Positions 8,581-15,887 of a stretch of DNA of 64,000 nucleotides are shown piece after piece. Origin of the DNA: Candidatus Gastranaerophilales bacterium (GTDB lineage Bacteria > Cyanobacteriota > Vampirovibrionia > Gastranaerophilales > Gastranaerophilaceae); NCBI GenBank assembly GCA_944325065.1, contig CALUYS010000001.1, positions 161,439 to 225,438 of the forward strand, given 5' to 3'. How positions within the stretch are numbered: position 1 is the stretch's first letter; every line of letters begins with the position of its first letter. The notes beneath the pieces were generated by a model. That model saw only the letters and a program-made list of their open reading frames with translations. It had not been told where the DNA came from and ran no database searches. A program made the position numbers and the translations under genes.

Positions 8581-9161
8581 TCGAGTTGAAGTTGTTCATT
8601 TGAACTATTTGGAAGCTGACTAAGACTAACCTGAGTTTGATAATTTTGTTTATGTTTTGTTAAATAAATTTGTCCATTTTTAACCACTTGTTGAATTTGA
8701 GTTAAATCAGTTTCCAAATTATTTAAAACTTGCTCAGCATAGACTTCAGCACCTTCTCGTATTTTAGATGCTTCATCCAAAGCTTGATTACGAATTGTTT
8801 CTGCCTCATCCAAAGCACGGCGTTTAATATCTTCACAATCAGAAATAACTTGTTCTCGTATTTTTTGTGCTTCTACTTGAACAGCACGTAATAATTCAGA
8901 CTCACTTAAAACTCGACCAGCTTCATTTTGAGCATCTGCAATTATTCTATCAGCTCTTTGTTGTGCTTCAAGTTGAATTTCATCTTTACGCTTTAAAAGC
9001 CTTTCAGCTTCACGTATATCTTCAGGTAGAGCATCATGTATCCTGTCAAGTAATGTTTCCATAGCTTCGCTGTCAATCATTACTTTTCCAACAAGACGAA
9101 AACCTGTATCAAGTATATAATTCGCTCTATCTAATAATTCTTGAACTCTTATTTGTGTCAT
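8568..9161 (-). CDS. Coiled-coil protein beside coaD, cyanobacterial type
   Basis: This 197-residue hydrophilic protein has a short globular head (about 1-55) and a long heptad coiled coil (about 55-165) full of Glu, Arg, Ala and Gln, including repeats such as RALDEAETIRNQALDEASKIR. A similar coiled-coil protein, often misnamed an ATP synthase b-subunit relative, occurs next to coaD in cyanobacteria, to my knowledge; this conserved pairing is one clue to lineage. No membrane segment is present, which argues against ATP synthase. Its composition is also DivIVA-like, so a role in polar or division scaffolding is possible but unproven. AGAGG lies upstream of the ATG at 9161. Confidence 0.75.
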   Translation of the reverse strand: MTQIRVQELLDRANYILDTGFRLVGKVMIDSEAMETLLDRIHDALPEDIREAERLLKRKDEIQLEAQQRADRIIADAQNEAGRVLSESELLRAVQVEAQKIREQVISDCEDIKRRALDEAETIRNQALDEASKIREGAEVYAEQVLNNLETDLTQIQQVVKNGQIYLTKHKQNYQTQVSLSQLPNSSNEQLQLDYAE

Positions 9162-9203
9162 TTTTTTTATTACCTCTTTGACTTATATTTTATATTTTAT
9201 ATT

Positions 9204-9689
9204 TTATTTTTTATTTTTATCTTTTAAATAATCACAAACACATTTTGGAACAAACTTAGAAATATCTCCACTCATCATATGTATTTCTTTGACAAATGAT
9301 GATGAAATAAAATTATATTTAGGTTTTGTGATTAAAAACACAGTATTAATACTTGAATCCAAAGCTCTATTATTTTGAGATAATTGCATTTCATATTCAA
9401 AATCTGATACAGCTCGCAATCCACGGATAATAACTTCTGCATTCATTTTCTTTGCAAAATCAATAGTCAAACCTTCAAAATAGTCAACTTCAATATTATC
9501 AATATCTTTAACCGTTTCTTTTATTAACATTATACGTTCATCAATTGTCAAATAACATGACTTTTTAGTGTTTTTTAAAACAGCAATTACAACTTTATCA
9601 AAAATACAAGCAGCTGTTTTTAAAACATCAAAATGACCTAAAGTAATAGGATCAAAGCTACCTGGATATATTGCCGTTTTTATTTTCAC
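9204..9689 (-). CDS. coaD: Phosphopantetheine adenylyltransferase
   Basis: This catalyses the reversible adenylation of 4'-phosphopantetheine to dephospho-CoA, the penultimate step of coenzyme A synthesis. The 161 residues are the normal length. Seen: the nucleotide-binding PGSFDPITLGHFDVL at residues 9-23, RGLRAVSDFEYE near 90, and the ISSSFVKE motif near 127. The start codon is GTG at 9689, preceded by a GGGGA-like ribosome site. It is separated by 42 nt from the downstream coiled-coil gene and is probably transcribed with it. Confidence 0.97.
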   Translation of the reverse strand: MKIKTAIYPGSFDPITLGHFDVLKTAACIFDKVVIAVLKNTKKSCYLTIDERIMLIKETVKDIDNIEVDYFEGLTIDFAKKMNAEVIIRGLRAVSDFEYEMQLSQNNRALDSSINTVFLITKPKYNFISSSFVKEIHMMSGDISKFVPKCVCDYLKDKNKK

Positions 9690-9882
9690 TATTTAATCCC
9701 CACTTAATCTTCTATAGTTTTACTCACTTTATTTAATTATATTATAACCATTTTTTTACGTAAAGAAATTTACTTAAATTTATTATTTTTTGTTAATTTA
9801 TTGTAAAATGATGTAAATCAAAACATTAAATTTATATTTTACAAAAAAAATGTTACAAATCTTCATACTAGGATTAAAATTA

Positions 9883-9916
9883 TTGGAATATTTTTTATTT
9901 AAGTGTAATCTATAAT
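9883..9916 (+). promoter_or_regulatory. Promoter abutting the start of the membrane regulator gene
   Basis: Two overlapping readings are possible. TTGGAA (9883-9888), 17 nt, TAATCT (9906-9911) would start transcription at about 9918-9919, virtually at the ATG 9921. A perfect TATAAT at 9911-9916 would start it a few bases inside, favouring the in-frame ATG at 9933. Either way the mRNA would be leaderless or nearly so. Confidence 0.45.
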
Positions 9917-9920
9917 AAAT

Positions 9921-11594
9921 ATGGAAAATGTTATGTTAAATAGAAATGATGCTACAATGTATAATAATATTGAAATAACAGCAAATGACTCACAGTTTGC
10001 TCAAAAATATACAATAAATATTGAGGATGAATTTTTAAGAAAAAAACTTTTTTATGCACTTTCAATTACTTCATCTTTAAAAAATTTTTTAAATAAAAAT
10101 GGCTTTTATTTTAATATTAATGATTCACTTTTTCAAATACCTCAAATTATTGAGAATTATGAATATGTTGATATTTATTCAAAAAATTTACCGATACAAA
10201 TTGCATATACATTTGAAAATGATATAGCTGTATCCATACCAAAAGTTCACTTTGAAGCATCTATTGAACCTAAAATGTATATTGTTGCTAAACTACATTC
10301 TAGCTTAACGACATTTGATTTAATTGGTACGATTAATACTAATTTTCTAAATAAAATAAATGAAAATAATAATTATATTTATGTCGATACAACAAGCCTA
10401 AATAACATCGATAATTTAGAAAATGATATTGATAAATTTATTGAAGATTATGAAATAATTAAAAATTGTGAAATTTTTAATCACGTTAAAACTAATTTTA
10501 TAAGTTTGATTGATAAAAATTTAACTGTAACAGAGATTGTTGATTTAATTAAACATTTATCAAAATGCCCTAAATGTCGTCAACAACTTTTATATTATTA
10601 TAAGTTTGAATCTATAATTCGCAATAGCAAAATTGAGAATGATTTGATAGATGAAATAGATAAATTTATAAATAATCCTAATTATGTACATATTAATGAT
10701 GAAAAAGTTAATATTAATGAAGAAGAAGATTTTAAAAGTAATGATGTACATAATAAATATAATTACGAAAATAAAGTAGAAAATGAAATTAATAAAGATG
10801 TTGTTAAAACTGAAGATGATTTAGAAAATAACTCTTATGAAAATAATTTTGAAGAAAATCAAGAAAAAAAACAAAATATTGATGAATTTCTCAACAGTAA
10901 TGTGAATGAACAAATCAATCAAACAAATTATGTTGAAACAACAACTACTGAAGATAATTCAAAATTAAATTTATTATATAACGAAAATCAAACAATTAAA
11001 GAAAATATTGACGAAATTGAAAATATTAATGAAAATAATTTATCAAAAACTAGTATAAGAAAAATTATTATTTTTCCTATCATTTCCATTCTTATGCTTA
11101 GTTTTTTAGGTTATTTGGGTTACACACAATATTTTAAGCAACAAGAAGGTTATAATGAAATAAATAATAAATATATTGTTCAAAATATTCCGCCTGAAAA
11201 TGCTCAAATAGATAATAAAAATGCTAAAACTCATGAAGTACTAGTTCCTCGTCCCTTAAAACTCTCTCAAATATCTTGGGAAGCACCTGAGATAGTTTTA
11301 AAAACGCCTATTTATAACAAATATCTAATCGATGTAGGGAAAAATCTTAAAATAAATTTACAAAATAAATTTATTGAATTAAAAGAAATGGTCTATCAAA
11401 CCAAGTTCCAATTACAAATATTAATTGATACAAATGGAAGTATTGCTGATATAAAAATAATTCAAGCTAGTGGGAATGAATTAATTGATGAACTCATTAT
11501 TTCAACAACAAGACAAACCTTAAATTATATAAAACCACCAATGGTCGATACAATAAAAGAACCATTAATTTTAATTTTAGAATTTGAATTTTAA
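9921..11594 (+). CDS. Membrane regulator: DUF1822-like N-terminus, zinc motif, TM helix, TonB-like C-terminus
   Basis: This 557-residue protein has four visible parts. Residues 20-150 resemble the DUF1822 proteins that accompany sigma-like factors in cyanobacteria (inference from pattern). Residues 200-225 contain His212-x3-Cys216-x2-Cys219, the spacing of the zinc anti-sigma (ZAS) motif. Residues 240-375 are an acidic, Asn/Glu-rich linker. A single membrane helix at about 380-402 precedes a periplasmic TonB C-terminal-like domain (about 470-557; motif LIDTNGSIADIKIIQASGN). The next gene, 51 nt downstream, encodes a sigma-like protein, so this is probably its membrane-bound anti-sigma. The start could be ATG 9921 or 9933, since a -10 box lies directly upstream. 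Confidence 0.75.
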   Translation: MENVMLNRNDATMYNNIEITANDSQFAQKYTINIEDEFLRKKLFYALSITSSLKNFLNKNGFYFNINDSLFQIPQIIENYEYVDIYSKNLPIQIAYTFENDIAVSIPKVHFEASIEPKMYIVAKLHSSLTTFDLIGTINTNFLNKINENNNYIYVDTTSLNNIDNLENDIDKFIEDYEIIKNCEIFNHVKTNFISLIDKNLTVTEIVDLIKHLSKCPKCRQQLLYYYKFESIIRNSKIENDLIDEIDKFINNPNYVHINDEKVNINEEEDFKSNDVHNKYNYENKVENEINKDVVKTEDDLENNSYENNFEENQEKKQNIDEFLNSNVNEQINQTNYVETTTTEDNSKLNLLYNENQTIKENIDEIENINENNLSKTSIRKIIIFPIISILMLSFLGYLGYTQYFKQQEGYNEINNKYIVQNIPPENAQIDNKNAKTHEVLVPRPLKLSQISWEAPEIVLKTPIYNKYLIDVGKNLKINLQNKFIELKEMVYQTKFQLQILIDTNGSIADIKIIQASGNELIDELIISTTRQTLNYIKPPMVDTIKEPLILILEFEF

Positions 11595-11645
11595 AATTTA
11601 TGTTATAATATAACAATATAAGGGTCAAATTATGGGGAATTGTAA

Positions 11646-12236
11646 ATGGTCACATCTTCAGCTATAGAAAATCAAGTTAAAATTATTCAACAATTAATTC
11701 GTAATAATGAAAAATTTATAGGAAATGAAGATTTATTTGAAGATTTTACAAATGAAGCATATTCAAAACTTCATGTTTTTATAAACTCAATAAAAGACTT
11801 AACAAAAATAGAAGGTTATGCATCTAAAATAGTAAACACATCTATGCTTTCTGTTCTAAAACGTAAAGAACGTTTAAAACGTATAAATCCAAATTTCGTA
11901 TCGATTAAAACAACACCTATTGATGTATCAAATGTTAACGAAGTTATTAAAAATTCTGATTTAAAATATGAAGATAAAATAATATATGAACTTATTGACC
12001 CAAGATTTTCTTATATATCAAAAACTGAAGATAAAGAACTTTTAAAATCGATTTTAAATTCAGTTATTTCGATTAATAAAGATTATCCAAATGAACAATA
12101 TTTAAAATTATATAAACTTCGTTTTATCAACAAAAAAACTCAAAATCAAATATCCTTTGAATTAAACATTTCTCAGGATGAGGTTTCAAAACGTTTATTA
12201 GATTTAGAAAATTTAGTCAAAGTATATATAAATTAG
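11646..12236 (+). CDS. Divergent sigma-70-like (ECF-type) transcription factor
   Basis: This 196-residue protein has a weak region-2-like helical part (about residues 25-100, including EGYASKIVNTSMLSVLKRKE) and a C-terminal region-4-like helix-turn-helix (about 145-190, around KKTQNQISFELNISQDEVS). The size and layout fit an ECF sigma factor, though region 2 is poorly conserved. It follows the membrane regulator with ZAS-like motif by 51 nt, and GGGGA lies seven bases before the ATG. I infer a sigma/anti-sigma pair. It could instead be a non-sigma HTH regulator that shares the fold. The target promoters are unknown. Confidence 0.6.
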   Translation: MVTSSAIENQVKIIQQLIRNNEKFIGNEDLFEDFTNEAYSKLHVFINSIKDLTKIEGYASKIVNTSMLSVLKRKERLKRINPNFVSIKTTPIDVSNVNEVIKNSDLKYEDKIIYELIDPRFSYISKTEDKELLKSILNSVISINKDYPNEQYLKLYKLRFINKKTQNQISFELNISQDEVSKRLLDLENLVKVYIN

Positions 12237-12251
12237 ATGTTTTTATTAATA

Positions 12252-12281
12252 TTGACAAATTTATAATGTAACATTTAAAAT
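12252..12281 (+). promoter_or_regulatory. Strong sigma-70 promoter of the secreted coiled-coil gene
   Basis: A perfect -35 TTGACA at 12252-12257, 18 nt, then TAAAAT at 12276-12281. The start of transcription would be near 12288, leaving a 40-nt leader with AGAGGAAAG before the ATG at 12328. Confidence 0.6.
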
Positions 12282-12327
12282 AATAATTATTAAATAGCAT
12301 AAAAAGGGTGAAGAGAGGAAAGAATAC

Positions 12328-12726
12328 ATGAGTAAAAAGTTAACTAATTTATTATTGGTTCAAATAGCATTAATTTTAATTGGAAGTAATATAGCATATG
12401 CTGATGGTATGTCACTTGAACCAATAGGTGTTGAATCGACTTATAATGTACCTGCTATAAAAAATGTTTCATCAAATACAACAAAATCAGGTAGTGTTCG
12501 ACAAACTGATAATTTTCAAAGTGCTTTATTCAAACTTGATTCAGCACAAGTTGAAATGAGAAATAATTTAGTTGATTTAAAAACTAAATATCAAGATGTT
12601 GACTCAAAATATCAACTTATAAAACAAGAACGTCAATTGTTGAAAAATGAAGTTAAAGCTTTGGAAAAACGAATAAAAAATATTGATAAAACTAAAGAAA
12701 ATATACGCAAAAATATGGGTGAATAA
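12328..12726 (+). CDS. Secreted coiled-coil protein
   Basis: This 132-residue protein has a Sec signal peptide (residues 1-25, cleavage likely after AYA), a Ser/Thr/Asn-rich linker (about 26-68), and a C-terminal coiled coil (about 70-125) with heptads such as LLKNEVKALEKRIKNIDK. No cysteine is present and no further domain is recognised. It has its own strong promoter and ribosome site, so it may be abundant in the periplasm. Short signal-plus-coiled-coil proteins include SlyB/OmpH-like chaperones and Lpp-type tethers, but nothing specific links it to these. It converges on the following gene with a 3-nt gap. Confidence 0.8.
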   Translation: MSKKLTNLLLVQIALILIGSNIAYADGMSLEPIGVESTYNVPAIKNVSSNTTKSGSVRQTDNFQSALFKLDSAQVEMRNNLVDLKTKYQDVDSKYQLIKQERQLLKNEVKALEKRIKNIDKTKENIRKNMGE

Positions 12727-12729
12727 TTT

Positions 12730-15700
12730 TTATAAATTTGCTTGATTTATAATATTATTAATTTGTTTATCAAATGCTGTAATATTACGTGATTTTACTT
12801 TTGCAATAACCTGATTTAAAATATACATACCTTTTTCTTTTGTTTGAGGATTAATAATATATATTCTTGATAAAAGAATTTTAAAGTTGATGGTTAGTAT
12901 AATTAGTGTGTCATCAACTTTTTCAATATCTGGAAATATCTCAAGTATTAAGGACTTAGCTTCTTCAAGTTTATTATTATTTACTTTATTTAACGCACTT
13001 AAATAAAATGCAAGTAAATTTATATTTAATAGACCAAATTGATTGGATTTATCAATAACATCCATAAGAATATTATCAGTAATATTATGATTTCCAGCAT
13101 TACTATGTAACATCGCAGCCACCAAATCAAGAATATAATTTAAACTTATGCTATCTATTTGTCTTGCAAGTTCTTTTGTTTCATTTATTATCTGAGAATT
13201 ATTAATAGAATTTGATGTTGAATAATCTAAAACAATTCGATATAAATTTGTTAAAATTTTTCCAATAGGTGTTTTAATATTACTTGCTATTTTTGCAAAG
13301 TCATTATTCAAAGTTCCTGTCATAAATAAATTTTCAATTAAATATAACAAATTAAATTCATCAGTATTTCCGCTGTAAAATGCTTTAACTTTATCTATTT
13401 TTTCATTTAAATCATCTTTTAAGCTAAGAATAGATTCAAGAAGATAATATATAATACATATATTTAATATTCTATGATAATTTTTTCTTCCCCCAAAGGC
13501 ATCATAGGCTTTTTCTTGGTTATCTACATTTAAATTAATAATGACATCTTCAAATATCTTAGAAGAAGCCTCAATTTGACCTAATTCAAATAATATTTCA
13601 ACTTTTTTTAATACTAAAAGAAACATATTTGGATTAAAGTTAATAGAGGACATATTATAATCTTTATTTACCATACGAGCCAATACTTCATTTAGATAGA
13701 CGTAAGAGTCATAATAATTTTTTAAACTATAGCAGGTGTTATAAGCAAAATAATATAATGTTCTTACTAAATCTACATTATCACTATTTTTAAAACGATT
13801 TATAGCCTGTTCAAGAACATCAACTATAAGTTCCGGATTCTTAATAAAACAAGTTGAAATTAAACTTAACATAATATTATTAATTGCTGCATCATTTTCA
13901 CTTATATTTTGTTCTTCCAAACCAAACATAAATTCTTTTTGTAAACGAGCGAATATAGAATAATCTCCAAATGATAAACCAACTGTAGAAACATGTTCAA
14001 GACCGTTATAATAAAAATCATCACCTTTGTCAAACATAATAGGATGAAAAGGTGGTAAATACATTTTAAATTTTTCAATTTGTTTTTTACGATTTATAAT
14101 TTCAGGATATTCATTTTGAATATGCTTAATAAGTTTTTGATAATATTTTTGATTGGCAACATAAACGATATCATCTCTAATAGTTATAAAATCTCTATCT
14201 TCAAGTAACATCAAAAAACGTTCTTCTTTTACACCGAATCCTCTTAAGTAAGCTTTACGAATACCAAATTGAGCAAACAACAAAAATACCCATACTTCAA
14301 AAAATTCATTCATTTTTGCAAGATATAAAATTTTGGTAAATAATAAGTTATTAATAGATGATGGAATTTTTACAAAATTACTTTCATCAAAAAACCATTT
14401 ACCTTCCATAAAAGTTAGAACATTTGTCTCACGAAAATATTGCATCAAATTTTTCATATAAAATTTTGATTTTTGTATTTCATTTTTTAATTTAGGTAAA
14501 TAATATTGTATACCTTCAATATCATTTAATAAAAATTCTTTTGCTAAATCATCAAAATCATCTGAAACTAAATCAAAATGAAATACATTTTCCTTATTTA
14601 ACAAACTTGGTAAAATATTAAAAAACTTACATCCATTATTAATTGAAAATAATATATTAAAGTTATACTTAGCTTTTACTTCAAATAATTTTTTAAAAAT
14701 TTTTAATGAACCTTCATCTACAAAATTAAAATCATCAATCATTATCATATAGTTATTATTTATTTGTACAAAAAAATCAATTATTTTTGAAAGTAAAGTC
14801 TCATAATTTTTATCAAAATTATCATTTTCATAAGGCATTAAATTTAAAATTGATTTTATATGTTCATCAATACCTTCCAATTTTTGAGGCATTGAGAATG
14901 CTTCTATTTCTGTTAATTTATAATAAGTTTTTATTATTTCTCTTATTGTATAAAAAGGAAATCTTGGATTATTTTTATAACATTGTACTTTAATGATGTT
15001 TTTTTTACTTAATTCATCGAAAAAAATATTATCAATACTACCTAAATGATTAGGGTATTTTAGAATAAATATATTACCTGAATTAGTTTCTTTGATTTTA
15101 TTTTCAATAAAATCACATATTTTAACCGAACCCAAACGAAGAAAACTTGCTTTCGTTTCAAATATTTTAACTTGATTATTTATTATATTTTCATTAAATT
15201 CACTATTTTTTTGAATTTTTTGTGGAATTTTTATAAAATCATCTGAAACTTTTTCAACATCTTTAACTTTAGATAATTTTAAATTTAACAGATGTTTAAT
15301 AATTAGAAGATAGAAACTACATCTTTTATTTTTAATTAAAATATTTTCATAAGATGTCACTTTATATTTATCAATAATATCTATATATATTTTTTTATCA
15401 AGTAAAATCTTAATTTGAGAATAAGCAGAAGTTTTATCTTCAACAACATTTAATTGTGCTAAATCTTTTATTTTTTCTATAGCATCTGTTTTATTATCAC
15501 TAGTTAAATTCATATAAAACTTGATATATTTACCTTTTAATTTATAGAAATCGACATTAATATCCATAAGTTTTTGAGAAAACTTAACAACAAAATCTAA
15601 AGCATTTAAATATAAATGCTTATCAGCAAAAATAGTTGTAAAAATAAAAAGGATTATACCCTTACCACTTTTTGAGGATACTTTTACACCATCTAAAACA

Positions 15701-15843
15701 ATATTTTGTCCTAATGAAACAAATTTATTTACCATTTTTACAGCTTGTTGTTCATTTTTCAACAAACCTGAAACTTCTTTGTAATTGCCTATTCTAAGAT
15801 ATAAATAAAGTTTCTTTTTTAAAGAATTTCCAATATTTGCCAT
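12730..15843 (-). CDS. Large AAA_16/STAND-like protein with degenerate P-loop
   Basis: This 1037-residue cytoplasmic protein has an alpha-helical N-terminus (about 1-240), an ATPase-like middle (about 250-600) and a TPR-like helical C-terminus (about 650-1037). The middle has the pattern of AAA_16/MalT-type signalling ATPases: a strand NIFILKYP at 257-264, PFYTIREIIKTYY at 296-308, and a Walker B-like YMIMIDDFNFVDEGSL at 365-380. The Walker A position reads YPNHLGSIDN, with no Gly-Lys-Ser/Thr, so ATP binding is probably lost. No output domain (cyclase, HTH, kinase) is seen. It lies 44 nt downstream of secA and may be co-transcribed. Its function is unknown; a scaffold role is a guess. Confidence 0.7.
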   Translation of the reverse strand: MANIGNSLKKKLYLYLRIGNYKEVSGLLKNEQQAVKMVNKFVSLGQNIVLDGVKVSSKSGKGIILFIFTTIFADKHLYLNALDFVVKFSQKLMDINVDFYKLKGKYIKFYMNLTSDNKTDAIEKIKDLAQLNVVEDKTSAYSQIKILLDKKIYIDIIDKYKVTSYENILIKNKRCSFYLLIIKHLLNLKLSKVKDVEKVSDDFIKIPQKIQKNSEFNENIINNQVKIFETKASFLRLGSVKICDFIENKIKETNSGNIFILKYPNHLGSIDNIFFDELSKKNIIKVQCYKNNPRFPFYTIREIIKTYYKLTEIEAFSMPQKLEGIDEHIKSILNLMPYENDNFDKNYETLLSKIIDFFVQINNNYMIMIDDFNFVDEGSLKIFKKLFEVKAKYNFNILFSINNGCKFFNILPSLLNKENVFHFDLVSDDFDDLAKEFLLNDIEGIQYYLPKLKNEIQKSKFYMKNLMQYFRETNVLTFMEGKWFFDESNFVKIPSSINNLLFTKILYLAKMNEFFEVWVFLLFAQFGIRKAYLRGFGVKEERFLMLLEDRDFITIRDDIVYVANQKYYQKLIKHIQNEYPEIINRKKQIEKFKMYLPPFHPIMFDKGDDFYYNGLEHVSTVGLSFGDYSIFARLQKEFMFGLEEQNISENDAAINNIMLSLISTCFIKNPELIVDVLEQAINRFKNSDNVDLVRTLYYFAYNTCYSLKNYYDSYVYLNEVLARMVNKDYNMSSINFNPNMFLLVLKKVEILFELGQIEASSKIFEDVIINLNVDNQEKAYDAFGGRKNYHRILNICIIYYLLESILSLKDDLNEKIDKVKAFYSGNTDEFNLLYLIENLFMTGTLNNDFAKIASNIKTPIGKILTNLYRIVLDYSTSNSINNSQIINETKELARQIDSISLNYILDLVAAMLHSNAGNHNITDNILMDVIDKSNQFGLLNINLLAFYLSALNKVNNNKLEEAKSLILEIFPDIEKVDDTLIILTINFKILLSRIYIINPQTKEKGMYILNQVIAKVKSRNITAFDKQINNIINQANL

Positions 15844-15887
15844 TAAATTACCCGTAAACTATAAAATTATTATATCATAATTTCAAG

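Noticed and set aside
8568-9161. ATP synthase subunit b
   Set aside because: It has the coiled-coil composition but no N-terminal membrane helix and no other ATP synthase gene nearby.
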